Both the position numbers and the translations under genes were made by a program. 64,000 bases of DNA from Endozoicomonas sp. NE40. Its GTDB lineage: Bacteria > Pseudomonadota > Gammaproteobacteria > Pseudomonadales > Endozoicomonadaceae. Of the stretch, positions 45,401 to 56,400 are shown piece after piece (positions within the stretch are counted from its first letter, which is position 1; each line of letters opens with the position of its first letter). The notes below the pieces were generated by a model. That model searched no databases. It was not told the origin of the DNA and saw only the letters and a program-made list of their open reading frames with translations. Location: the NCBI RefSeq assembly GCF_040549045.1, contig NZ_JBEWTB010000001.1, forward strand, positions 1 to 64,000, written 5' to 3'.

Positions 45401-48400
45401 ACCGTCAGGGCCGACAGTAAGCTCAGTATCGAAGGCATTCTGTTTGACAGCCTGAACACTTATGCGGGTAATAACACCGATAATGTGCTTGATGAGCGCG
45501 GTCAGGACTGGGCGGTTACCGGCATTTACGAGGCGACATCGGGCAGCTTTTCCTTCTCGGGCATCGATCACATCACCACAACGGGCAACGCCAGCGGTCA
45601 GACCAGCGATAGCAGCTGGCTGATTAAGGGCGACCAGTCAGCCAGCAGCGACGGCATTACCTTTGCCTTTGGCGATACGGACACCGTGATCAGCAATGTC
45701 GGCAGGGTCAGCAATGATTCTCCCGGTTCGCTGGCCATTACCCTTGACCAGATTGACGACAATGGATCGACAAAAGACACCCTCGACACTGGCTCTGTTA
45801 CCTTCGTCGACAGCACTGGCTATACCGGTTCAGGAAGCGACTCGGTTACCGACAATATCGACCGTGAATGGTACCTGACCGATGACCAGACGATAAACAC
45901 CCGCGAAGACCAGACAGGTTTTCAGCTGTCCGGCATTGCCAGGGCCATCAGGATACTGGATATCAGAAATAAGTCGCTTAATAACCTGAATCTCAGGTTG
46001 CTGGCTGACAGTTCACTGGTTGCTTCCGGTATCGGGTTTGCAGGCGCTCAAAGCTACACAGGCTCAGGCTCTGACACCATCACTGACGAACTGGGCCAGG
46101 ACTGGTCGATCTCCGGTACTCAGCAGGTAGGCAATGGCTCTCTGTCGTTGACCGGCATCACCCGTGTTGTCACCGCCGCCAACGCCAGAGGGCAGACCAG
46201 CGACAGCGACTGGCTGATTGAAGGTGACCGTTCAGCCAGCAGTGATGGCGTAACTTTTGCCTTTACCGATGCTGACACGGTAATCAGCAATGTGGGTTCC
46301 ATTCATAATGAAACTCAGGGCTCTCTGGAGGTTGAGCTGAAGGCTGACAGCAGTTTGCAGACGGCTTCCATCAACTTTATGGAAGCCAGCGGTTTTCTCG
46401 GAACTGGTCAGGATTCCGTTACTGACCAGCGCGGGCTGGACTGGCGCATTACCGGTGTAAACGAAGCCGTCACCGGTAACACTGACGACAGTGACCTTAC
46501 CTTTGCCGGTATCAATGCGGTGGAAACCGGGGCGAATGTCACGGGTCGCAGCACTGACAGTGCCTGGTCTTTTTACGACAATGTTTCAGCCAGCAGCGAT
46601 GGCATTACCTTTGACTTTACCGATACCGACACCATTATCAGCAATGCAGGTATGGTCACGAATGCCACCTCGTCGGGTAAAGCGGTGACCGTTAATCAGG
46701 ATCAGTCGCTCAGTGTGCATAGCATTCAGTTCGCGGATGCGTCCGGTTATACCGGCCACTCTGACCAGACCGATACGGTTGACGATACCACCAACAAAGG
46801 GTGGAACCTTGATGGCAGTCATGCTGCCAGCCAGCAGGTGTCAGGTGTTAAAACCCGGTCGTTTACCAATATCGCCGGTGTCACCACAACGGGCAATATT
46901 ACTGAGACCGCTACCAATAACTGGGAAAGTCAGGGCAACACTATCGTTAAAGCCGGAGATATCACCTTTACCGGGACTTCACAGGTAACGACTGCGGGTC
47001 GTTTGTCTTCCGCAGAGGCAACAGACCAGAGCCTTACCGTAAACGACAGTGACCTGAGCCTGAACGGGGTTGCCTTTGTCGGGGCGACCGGTTTCGATGG
47101 CGATGCCAGTGGCTCTCGTGTGGACAGTGTCGATGATAACCGTAGCAGCCCAACAGACTGGGCGATTACCGGAGCCAACGACGCTGAATCGGGCAGCCTG
47201 AGCTTTAACGATATTGATGCGGTTGCAACGGAAGGTAACGTTGCCGGTCGGACCGCTGACAGTGACTGGTCGATTGTTGGTACCCGTCAGGCAAAAAGCG
47301 ATGGCATTCAATTTACCCTTGAAGGCACTGACGCCGACATCTCCAATGTGGGAACCGTCACCAACGATTCAGCCACAACACTGAATGTAGCACTGAATAA
47401 CGACAGCTCCATCACCGCAGCCGAACTCCGGTTTATTGATGCCTCCGGGTATACGGGTCTTGCCGATAACTCCGACAGCGTCACCGATGACCGGGGTCTT
47501 GGCTGGAGTATTACCGGTGACTACGCCCTCCGGTCAGACAGTCTGTTGTTTGCCAATATCGGGGCGGTCAGTCAGGCGGGCGTGGTCGTTGATGATCAGA
47601 ACAGCGACTGGCGTGTGGGCTTAGACAACACGATAACCACCGCCACCGATGGAAAGATTCTGTTTACCGGTGCCACCCGTGTGACCACAACCGGTAGCCT
47701 GACCAACGACACCGGCAGTGACCAGAATATCACCCTGAGCGATAACGCCGGTGTGGCAGTAACAGGGTTCGACGACCTGGGTATTACGTTTAACCATTCC
47801 GCCAGCTACACCGGCGGCTATACCGGTAACGGCAGCGATAACGTTAATGACACAACCAGCAAAGACTGGCTGATCACCGACTCTGGTGCCGCACAGGTGA
47901 CAGACAGTGCTTCAGCGAGCCGTAACTTTACGGGTATTGATCGTGTCACCACTACGGGTGGGCTGACGAACAATACGGGCGATGCTCTGGCTATCACCCT
48001 TGATCAGGTTGACGACAATGGTACAACAAAGGAGATCATTGCCACCGATTCTATAACCTTCGTGGGTAGCAGTGACTATACCGGTTCCGGGTCAGACACC
48101 GTTACCGATACGATTGGCCGTGACTGGTATATAACCGGCGACAACCGTATGAATACGGCTGAAGACAGCAGCGGTATGGATCTTTCCGGTATTGCCAAAG
48201 CGATGAATATACTGGCTGTCAGGAATCAGGCACTTCTGAATCTGGATGTCTCGCTGCTGGCAGACAGCTCTCTGACCGCTGCCGGTATCAACTTTACCGA
48301 TATTCAGACCTACGCAGGTTCCGGCACTGACAATATTATTGACAATCCTGGTCAGGACTGGTCTGTCACCGGCATCCATCAAGCGGATACATCAACCCTG

Positions 48401-50380
48401 TCGTTCACTGGCATCGACCATGTGACCACCGCCGCCAACGCCAGAGGGCAGAACAGCGACAGTGACTGGCTGGTTGAAGGTGACCGTTCAGCCAGCAGCG
48501 ATGGCGTCACCTTTGCCTTTACCGATGCTGACACGGTGATCAGCAATGTGGGTTCCATTCGTAATGAAACTCAAGGCTCGCTGAAGGTTGAGCTGAAGGC
48601 TGACAGCAGTTTGCAGACGGCTTCCATCAACTTTATGGAAGCCAGTGGTTTTGTCGGAACCGGTCAGGATTCCGTTACTGATCTGCGCGGGCTGGACTGG
48701 CGCATTACCGGTGTGAACGACGCTGTGACCGGTAACACTGACGACAGTGATCTTATCTTTACCGGCATCAGTGCGGTGGAAACCGGGGCGAATGTCACCG
48801 GTCGCAGTGCAGACAGTGAATGGCGCATTGCTGGCAACCAGTCCGCCGCCAGTGACGATATTACCTTTACCTTCACCGATACGGACACCACCCTCACCCA
48901 TGCCGGTTCGGTCAGCAATGGCAGTGGCAGTAATCTGACCTGGAACCTGCTCAGTGCCGACCAGCAGGTGAGCGCTGCCGACATGAAGTTTCAGGGGGTC
49001 AGCACCATTACGGGATACGACGATGGTCAGGGCAATGGCGATACCATTAACGCAACCACTGATGACGATGTGTTTGAGGTGACGGGGGATGGTTCTCTGA
49101 CTACGAAGGGCATCGCTTTCAACAGTATCCGCATGATTCTGGCAGGCGATGGCAAGGATACCGTGGTCAGTAATGTTGCCAGTGAATGGCAGCTGGGCGG
49201 AGAGTTGAACCGGTTACTGGTGGAGGGTATGACCTTTGCCGATGTAGAGACGGCTCAGGACCAGTCCGGCAACGGTTCGCTCAGGGGCAGTCAGTCAGAC
49301 GACACCATCAACTGGCTGGGCAACGGCCTGATGGATGCCGCCGGTATGAGCTTCTCCGGACTCACCGCCATAGACGGCGGTGACGGCAATGATCTTGTGT
49401 CGATTCAGGGGGAAGTGGATAGCCTGACCAGTCTTACCGGCGGCGACGGCAATGGCGATACCCTGGAAAACAGACAGGCTTCGTTTGGCTGGAAACTGTT
49501 GTCTGCCGGAACCAGTCTGGGCGGACAGGCATTCAGCGGTTTTGAGAACCTGACTCATACTGAAAACAGTCTGAACCTTGAAAGCGACAGTGCTGTCAGT
49601 CTTGGCAGTCAGACGATTGCCACCGGTTCCGGCTCTGTTGCCATTGGCGACGTCAGTCGTTTTGATAATCTGGTGGTGGCCACCGACCAGAATATCAGCG
49701 GTCAGGCCAGAACCGACAGGCTGACCCTGCAGGGCAATAACATCAGTCTCGCCACCACAGGCGATATGACCATTGACTCGGTGGTCGCTACCGGGAATGT
49801 GGAGATTGATGCCTTCTCCGGCACTCTGGTGATAGACAGTATTGTGGCTGAAGACAGTGACGTGACGTTGCAGGCCCGGGCCGGGGATATTCTGGCACTG
49901 GATAAAGACGGTGTGGGCTATCACATCGTTGCGGACAATGTGTCGATGAACGCCATTGGCTACACCATCAGCTCGGAAGACAGTCCGTTTCATATTCTCA
50001 GTAAAATCGCGTCGAACGTGAACTTTATCGCTTCCCGCTTCTACTCACCCCGGATCTATGTGAATGATCAGCTGAGTGATTCAGCCAGCTTTACCTATCT
50101 GGGTGAACGCCTGCTGAACGTGTATGAACTGGGTGATATGGCCGCCGCGAAATCGGAGTCTCAGGATGTGGTGAATCAGCTGGGCAATATCGACCCGGCG
50201 GTCTTCACAGCCATTAACAGTTTCAGCATTTCTGAAAACTCCCTGGAAGAACCTCTGAGCGGAGATTACCTGTTGGTAGAAAGTGGTTTTGACGGGATGG
50301 GGCTGATTGAAGCCCTGCCTTCAGAAGCGACCGCGACGGGTGACAGTGAAGAGGGCGAGGAGAGCGTCGAGAGTTTTTAA
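42476..50380 (+). CDS. Giant TPS exoprotein (TpsA, filamentous-haemagglutinin N-terminal domain)
   Basis: 2634 residues. An extended signal peptide (about 1-47, ending VSQAG) leads to the TPS secretion domain (GGDVTGGEGTIDYNG, VRFLQPNASSLVLNRIL, IDANGHVLLVNPRGLLF). Residues 250-600 form the beta-helix start. The shaft from about 650 to 2250 carries roughly fifteen copies of a YTGSGSDxVTDxxGxDWxIT-type motif, alternating with SASSDGITFxFTDTDTVIS-type segments; the spacing varies. Two distant segments are nearly identical. The C-terminus (2600-2634) is acidic, and I see no toxin or cysteine-protease domain, so it looks like an adhesin rather than a CdiA. It depends on TpsB for secretion. Confidence 0.93.
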   Translation: MISRENKSQRENNNSLNAITRGMAEHYKSISSGLFALTLMAPQVSQAGPVGGDVTGGEGTIDYNGTTTTIDQLTDKLSINWDSFNLSADELVRFLQPNASSLVLNRILDDNASVIHGQIDANGHVLLVNPRGLLFTETAQINVNSLTASSLDIATDDFMNDDFAFKALDGTDGIVVNRGTVNAASGIVLQGEAVENSGTLVAADYIALAGGSESVLTFDADQLIGVRVTREVLENQLGIDSAVLNSGTIRSGEVLLTASVASALFNNAVNNQGVIEATGIDTQGGTIRLGGSGGDVADVVNSGTLDVSGRNGHGIAGQVQLDGETIVLQGGTKILATADEGTGSQQDDILVNADIQIDPGGNNKTRTLTLEADGDIAVNGYLGIAKESDGSDKAGDIDLIVDAGNTLHVGEAGAIDTGGGDFTAATQHFINNGSIDLSGGTNDYGHHNLEAGRNGPGTDSIIQMGELSGIYTGSGATSRFNLTLSSDNNTLIFSDGTYNLSDNSFVTSADLDRLGLTVDDNLNALVVGKASYSKQIDGSSDITLETTGGELQGTSGDDSFTVFNDGNSHYLEANSGTTKFYMASVDGQGGADSLTEDASSTFDQAVITGSAEFSLHQSGAAGDSDDVQFSSVETVTTGKAVVNESVDDMTAQVSGGHLTAEGVTFQNVEGYTGSGNDNITDSDDNDWATGDTDNTAVSGGITFAGIDRVTSGGSLSSASQADQTVDYLGSREMSLKGIRFSGADTFEGDAAGNRVDTVNDQTSDSTWAIHSTGEVRKDGQIFKNIDVVKTSLGINNAIGADQDVTLDTTVNGQSTANTLELADVTFVGDGNYTGSGSDNIDDQSNRDWGIVGDKAAQQHLEQNDTRLFTGIDSVTSTGQVSNDTGSDLSVVINRSFDNTLTAHNLTFTGLTGYIGDQTLNDTVTGSLGSSWYLTGYQRLNDQPADNGFLLDNINHIGGGVTSLEHASGFADEVDVTVRADSKLSIEGILFDSLNTYAGNNTDNVLDERGQDWAVTGIYEATSGSFSFSGIDHITTTGNASGQTSDSSWLIKGDQSASSDGITFAFGDTDTVISNVGRVSNDSPGSLAITLDQIDDNGSTKDTLDTGSVTFVDSTGYTGSGSDSVTDNIDREWYLTDDQTINTREDQTGFQLSGIARAIRILDIRNKSLNNLNLRLLADSSLVASGIGFAGAQSYTGSGSDTITDELGQDWSISGTQQVGNGSLSLTGITRVVTAANARGQTSDSDWLIEGDRSASSDGVTFAFTDADTVISNVGSIHNETQGSLEVELKADSSLQTASINFMEASGFLGTGQDSVTDQRGLDWRITGVNEAVTGNTDDSDLTFAGINAVETGANVTGRSTDSAWSFYDNVSASSDGITFDFTDTDTIISNAGMVTNATSSGKAVTVNQDQSLSVHSIQFADASGYTGHSDQTDTVDDTTNKGWNLDGSHAASQQVSGVKTRSFTNIAGVTTTGNITETATNNWESQGNTIVKAGDITFTGTSQVTTAGRLSSAEATDQSLTVNDSDLSLNGVAFVGATGFDGDASGSRVDSVDDNRSSPTDWAITGANDAESGSLSFNDIDAVATEGNVAGRTADSDWSIVGTRQAKSDGIQFTLEGTDADISNVGTVTNDSATTLNVALNNDSSITAAELRFIDASGYTGLADNSDSVTDDRGLGWSITGDYALRSDSLLFANIGAVSQAGVVVDDQNSDWRVGLDNTITTATDGKILFTGATRVTTTGSLTNDTGSDQNITLSDNAGVAVTGFDDLGITFNHSASYTGGYTGNGSDNVNDTTSKDWLITDSGAAQVTDSASASRNFTGIDRVTTTGGLTNNTGDALAITLDQVDDNGTTKEIIATDSITFVGSSDYTGSGSDTVTDTIGRDWYITGDNRMNTAEDSSGMDLSGIAKAMNILAVRNQALLNLDVSLLADSSLTAAGINFTDIQTYAGSGTDNIIDNPGQDWSVTGIHQADTSTLSFTGIDHVTTAANARGQNSDSDWLVEGDRSASSDGVTFAFTDADTVISNVGSIRNETQGSLKVELKADSSLQTASINFMEASGFVGTGQDSVTDLRGLDWRITGVNDAVTGNTDDSDLIFTGISAVETGANVTGRSADSEWRIAGNQSAASDDITFTFTDTDTTLTHAGSVSNGSGSNLTWNLLSADQQVSAADMKFQGVSTITGYDDGQGNGDTINATTDDDVFEVTGDGSLTTKGIAFNSIRMILAGDGKDTVVSNVASEWQLGGELNRLLVEGMTFADVETAQDQSGNGSLRGSQSDDTINWLGNGLMDAAGMSFSGLTAIDGGDGNDLVSIQGEVDSLTSLTGGDGNGDTLENRQASFGWKLLSAGTSLGGQAFSGFENLTHTENSLNLESDSAVSLGSQTIATGSGSVAIGDVSRFDNLVVATDQNISGQARTDRLTLQGNNISLATTGDMTIDSVVATGNVEIDAFSGTLVIDSIVAEDSDVTLQARAGDILALDKDGVGYHIVADNVSMNAIGYTISSEDSPFHILSKIASNVNFIASRFYSPRIYVNDQLSDSASFTYLGERLLNVYELGDMAAAKSESQDVVNQLGNIDPAVFTAINSFSISENSLEEPLSGDYLLVESGFDGMGLIEALPSEATATGDSEEGEESVESF
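46175..46560 (+). repeat. Internal tpsA duplication, copy 1
   Basis: About 385 bp here match 48431-48816 at an offset of 2256 bp (752 codons) with very few differences, all in frame. More diverged similarity at the same offset extends left to about 45725. Confidence 0.8.
48431..48816 (+). repeat. Internal tpsA duplication, copy 2
   Basis: This segment is nearly identical to 46175-46560. Both encode SASSDGVTFAFTDADTVISN and LKADSSLQTASINFMEASGF. Confidence 0.8.
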
Positions 50381-50413
50381 CCGTTTCATGAGCAGGCGCT
50401 GCCTGCTGCTCCT

Positions 50414-53400
50414 TCAGTGGCGGCCCTGCTGTTGGGATACCGCCTTTCTGATCGCTTCTGCCTGCTCACCGGACAGGGACTCCAGATAGCGAACAGACAG
50501 GCGATGGAGCATATCACCATCAATAACCACGGCATCCTGCCACCTTCTCTTCAGCCACTCTTGACCCACAAGGTTAAACTGCAGTGGGACAGAGGTTGGC
50601 AGCGCTCTTTCAAACTGGAGAATCGTTTTAGCCCACAACCATTCGGCTTCTTGCCTGGTTGACTCCCCATAAGGCTGATCAAAAGTCAAACCATAAGTAT
50701 CGTCATCCTTTGTGCGCCGTAGCAGTACTCCAGTCTTCTGCCCTGCTAACCCATGCAGGTGGTAGGTAGCGTCAAAAAGGGCTTGCTCAACCAGTTGTTT
50801 TTTTGTCCCTGAATCCATGCTACTGGTTTTATCTTTCCCCAGTTTACCCAGCAGTATGGCCTGATAACTTGCCAGCTTGTTTGGGTCAAGCAGGGGAGAC
50901 TGACCCACATTGAAAATGACGCGCCTGTTTGGCTGTAATTCATGATGTTCGCTGGTATGCGCGAAAGCGGCTTTATTCTCCAGCAACCGGTTGAGTTGCA
51001 ACGGGCCTGGCGGCTGATATTTCCAGACGGTTTTAAAGCTGGAAGCCCTTTTCTTTATTCGCTGCTCTAGCTCAGAAAATGGCGAACCCTTTAACTGCGG
51101 ATTAATAACACTCATTAATCCAGATTCTTCCGAGTTTAAAAAACGGTGCGTTGTTCCTATTTCCTTCATCTGCCCGTTCAGCCAGGGTGACAATTTTTGA
51201 CGAACCTTTGGATCATCCAGTAACAAATAAGGAATATCCTTCATACGGGATGGGTCGGCATTAAAGTAGAGCAGCAGATTTTTATAATAATCCAGGGCTT
51301 TTTTTCCTGGCTCACCCTTCAGGGTCTTAATATCTTTGAGTACGCTGTTCAAAGGTTCAGGGCTTAAGAAAAACCGGGGGTCTTTATTGAACCCTGTCTT
51401 ATCTTTATGCTCATGTTTCACAGTGGGTAGCTCTTTCAAGCGGTCCCAACCGGTTTTTAGTAATTCAGTACCCGTCTCTTTCTCATTAAATCCGATAAAC
51501 TTATAACCTTCTAAATCATACCCCTGCCAATGAACTCCGCCATCGACAGAGAGTTCAACAAACGTATTGACGTTATTGGATACCACCCGCGCAATAGCGA
51601 CGTTGTAATACTCAGCCAGCATGGCTGCGATGTAGCTGCGATAACGACAGTCTCCCAGACCGTATTCCATTTTTTGTAATAATAATGTCAGGGTAACCTC
51701 AGGTGACGAAGGTCTTTCGGGAATAAACTGGCGCACAAAACGTACTATTTTTTCTATTTTCTGGCTGCGGTCCATGCCCTGCTGAATACCAATCATGCTC
51801 TCTATGTCAGGATGAGCAGCAAAGAAAGCAGCCACCCGCTGTCTTTGCCTGTCACTCATCAAGACCGGTATCTGCTTATCAACCATCAGCGCCTCCCGGG
51901 CAAAAGGCAGCTCGTCGGGTTGTACCAGAAAGAGCAGTGTCATGGTTTCCGCGTCACCTTCTGCTTTATTAACGGTGATAAAGTAACGCTTCTGAAAAGT
52001 ATCGTACTCCAGCAGGTACGGTCTTGATGCCATGCCTTCAAACGACAACGCCAGCAACTTTTCCCGGGGAGAGAAACTGCCCAGGGGCGTTCTTTTGCCG
52101 GTTTTTATCACCTGCTTTCCCCTGACCGCGTTGTGGTTGCTTAGCTGCTGCTCGTCGATATCGGCTGGCAGTGCGGGTATACGAATGCCCCGGTAAGGCA
52201 GGTTGGTAAAGTGAACATGCCCCTCATCATCTATGCTCATGTACTGAACCAGCTGACGGTAGAGCGCTGCAGAGTGTTTATGATAAAACAGCTGCTGAAT
52301 AACCATCTCCTTCCTGTGAGGCTCTTGCGCCATAGCATCGTTTGCAGCCTTTCTCGCCTCCTGACCCATCAGCGATGTCGGCCAGTCAGGTGGGTCTTCA
52401 TGACCTGAAATCAACGACCTGTCCCCAAAATCCTCCGGATTTTCAATACTGCCATAAGTCCCCCAGGTTTCGGATGTGCGCCAGGTTTTACCATTATTCA
52501 GGGAGTATTCTACCCAGGCGTGAGTTTCACTGAACATCACCCGCACCGGAATGCCATAGAACTGCAGCAGTCCGGCAGCCGCGTAAGCAACGTGCCGGCA
52601 GGCACCAATACGCCGTTCAATCAACTCGGCCAGCATCTCAATATCTGACTGCCGGTTTTCAAGGCTTACCACCCCTTTGGGGGGCTTGGTAAAACGATTG
52701 ACGTAAGCAATGATGCCCTCGACTCTCTGTTTCTGCGAAAGGTTCTGGTTATGCCTCAGCTCTCTGGCCAGATCCTGTCTTTCCTCAAGCAGACGACCGA
52801 GTCTTTCGATCCAGACAGGAGGAGCCTGATAAGCCTCAACAGGAGCCATCTCCGGCTCCGGTTGAGGCTTGATTTTCTCCACAACATAATGAAGCTGTGC
52901 TGTTGATGGATGACCGGACTCAGGAAGGTTAACGGTATAGGTTCCCCTCAAAGCGTCGTATTGCACCTCGATTGGCTGGTTACGGTTATCTTCTGTCCAG
53001 ATACCCACCAGGGTTTCGTGGGGGAAAAGACTGGTCAGCTCGCCGCTTTTGAAATTATCCTGAATACCGTGATGTTGCCCGGGCTGAAGAGACGGTGACA
53101 AGTCAGTCTGTACAGATTCCGGGTGGTAGGGCGTCAATTCACCGGCGGGAAAGGGTTCGAGCTTTACTTTTCCGTTGTCGTGAATTTTCATCCTGTTGAT
53201 TTCCAGACGATAAAACGAGGGTGGAAAATTACTGGTAAATCGCTTGTTAAGCCTTAAAGAAATATCCTGGTCAAAGTGATCATCCAGCGACTCATCAGCC
53301 GGTTCCGGGCCAACGTTATCATTCAGCGACATATCAGATTGTCCCGGGGCAACGTTATCATCCATCGACATATCAGATTGTCCCGGGGCAAAGTGTCCAT

Positions 53401-56400
53401 CGGGTGACATACCTGCCTGTTCCGGGGCAAAGTGTCCATCGGGCGACATACCCACTTGTCCCGGGGCAAAGTGACCATCGGGCGATATACCCGCTTGTCC
53501 CGGGGCAAAGTGTCCATCGGGCAATATACCTGCCTGTCCCGGGGCAAACTGACCATCGGGCGACATACCCGCTTGTCCCGGGGCAAAGTGACCATCGGGC
53601 AACACACCCGCCTGTCCCGGGGCAAAGTGTCCATCCGGCAACCTGTCTGCCTGTCCGGTCTTTGGCTGGGGCAGAGCCTGCCTGTCCAGTTCATTGTCTT
53701 CAGGCAGTTGTTCTTCTGCATGAATACCCGGCTCGTCGTTTACCGTCAGAAAGGGTTTTATTAATGCATCAATAAGCGCCGCACCTTTTTTCAGGATGGC
53801 CTCATGGATTGTCATAAAAGAGAGTGGCTGCTTATCGGTTGTCTTTTTCTCCGGTTGTTCTTCTGAAATCGTCTGAGCAACATCATTCTGTGCTGTAGCC
53901 TCACCGGAAGCGCCAACAACCTCTGAAGAGGCCGGCAGGTTTTTTTGGGGTTCTTCAGGAATGTCTGACGTCTCATGTTCACTGCCAAACAGATTGAACA
54001 GCGTTGTCATCAGCGGCACTTCTGACAAAGACGCTTTTTCTTTTTCCTTTTGTTTTTCTTTTTCCTTTTCCTTTTCTAAAACGCTGACAACATCCGCCTC
54101 GAAAGGAACCACAATCGGCTCAGGCCGCCAGCCGTCTTTCAGATACAGCCGATAGTGCGCTATAAACCGGTTTCGCAGGGCATTAGGGTCTGCTGTCTCC
54201 GACTGGTTCAGGGTATTAAGGTACTCAATCATGACCATAACGGCAGGAACCGCCAGGGCTTGCTTTTCCTTCAGGGTCTTTACCCGCTCGTAGTGCCAGA
54301 GCGCGATATCATCCGTAAAAGGCGAGTCCGAATAGCTGGCCGCGATCGCCTTGAAATCATTCAGGGTGTACTCATCCAGAATCAACGGAGTAAAGCGGCT
54401 TGCCAGCGCAGAAGAAAACGCATGTCGTCCACTGTATTGCACCGGGTTCACGGTCGCAAACAGGAAGAAACCCGGTGCGGCCTCGCCCGTCAGTACATCA
54501 TTCAGCACCCCTTCAAGGAAATGGGTGGGGAGCAGATTTAATTCCGAAACAATGAGTATCCTGCCTTCCGTTTTCGCCTGGATAATCATCGCTTTTAACC
54601 GGTCCCAGTTGTTGTAACCGGCGGTAATTCGCAGGGGGGCGGGCAACATCAGTCCTTTGTGCGCCCAGTCTTCCTGCCACTGTTTCATGACCACGTCCAG
54701 AACCACGTCCTTGCCCCGTCCGGCAGGTCCTTCAATCATCATCCCGTGACGGCCGGGATGACCCTGGTGTTGATTATTTTCCCCGGCAACCCGCTCCAGC
54801 TCGAGCCAGATGCGGTGAGCCAGCGCCCTTGTTGAATCATTATCAAAATGCAGGCGTGTGGGCTGCTGCTTAAGTCGTTCGTAGAAATCGGCGAAGGCAT
54901 GATGTTCCTGACCAGACAAACCGGCGGAACGCGCCTGTTCTTCAAGCTGGCCGGAGAAACTTTCATAAAGCGACTGCTTCAGAGTACCTTCAATCTCATG
55001 AGTCGTTTTTTGCGTCAGGTCGCCCAGATAAAACTGAAACCGGCTGAGAACATCCAGAGTGTCCCTTGCCGAAAACGGGTAATCTGGCAACTGCTTCCGG
55101 TAGCCCGCCATGTTCTCCAGCAGAGAGTCTGCGATCCAGCCACACTGCTCCGTTGCACAATACTGAGGGGCCATAGCGGCAAGAAAAGGCACAATCACCT
55201 GCCCGGACAAGTCGGCGGACTCCATCGCGGCAAACCGGATCGTTTTCGCATGGTTGTGTAATTCCGGGATAATATGCCGCCCCTTAAACGACAGAGGGTT
55301 TCCGGTAATGACCAGCCGGTGTTCCGGGGTCAGGAAATACACGTCACCGTTACTGCTGATAAAAGGCTGCTTCAGGGTCACGCCTGAGAGCAGCACCTGA
55401 ATATTCTTATCAAGCAGGTTGCCCTCATCAAGGATCAGGATAACCGGCTCCCCATCTTTACTCCGTTGCCGGGCCCACTGGAGAATGGGGCCTTCAGCAA
55501 ACCGGGTTTCAGAATCATCCGGACGGTTCGGCAGAGAACGCAGGGTCTGCTCGCCAAACAGGTCTTCACGACGGCTGGTCGGGCCTGTTGTCAACTGGTA
55601 AACCGTCTGCTGCCCCGCCAGGCTTCTTGCCACACGATTTGCCGTATAACTCTTGCCACTGCCCGGAGGACCTTCGAGGTAAACCAGCGTGTTATTTTGT
55701 ATCGCCCCTGTGACCGTCTCTACCAGTTGCTTCGGGTTGGACCAGTTCACATGCTCCGGTTCTGACGGTGATCGTTCTGATGGTGATAGCTCTGACGGGG
55801 TGTGACTCTCATCAGCAGGTTCTGACGTCTGGCTCAGCCAGTTCGACCAGGAGGTTGTCGCCGCCAGCGCCGGTTCCCGCCACTGAACCCGGATATCGGC
55901 CCGGGAATGAATGGAAGATAAGGTCCCGAACCCCGGCACAGAAGGTGTATTGGACAAGAGTGACTCCAACAGCTTCTGGATGCCGGGATTTGACTCCAGC
56001 CCGGTAATAACCACCTGGCCCGGTGACTGAAGTGCTTGGTAGAAGCCCGTAGGCTGCTGTTCAAACAGACGGTCCCGGAGGCTTTCCATCCGGGTGGTAT
56101 CCAGCAGTCCGCTGGCGTCCAGACTGGGTGATATCACCTCGATGTGCGCGCCGGAATAGTTTTGCTGCAGGGTTTCCAGAGACCAGTGTCCGGGAAGCCT
56201 CTGCAACTGCGAACCGTTAACGGCCTCTCCCTGGCCCTGTAACAGGCTGTCAGGTATCAGAAAGGGTTGTTTTTTCTCCCGGACCCGCAACGCCAGGCTC
56301 CCCAGCGGCCCGCCATCAGACAATAAGCCTGTTAATCGTTGCCACTGATGCCTCGTTAACGTGGATGTGACTTCAACCCCTTCAAAATTCTGCTTCAGGT

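Noticed and set aside
43457..49993. Many long minus-strand frames inside tpsA
   Set aside because: They arise from the repetitive, G+C-biased codon pattern of tpsA and have no independent support.
42476..50380. CdiA-type contact-dependent inhibition toxin
   Set aside because: The C-terminus is short and acidic with no VENN-like boundary or toxin domain, and no small immunity gene follows.
53264..53641. Regularly spaced repeats resembling a CRISPR array
   Set aside because: The 39-bp units are direct tandem copies without spacers and are in frame inside a coding gene.
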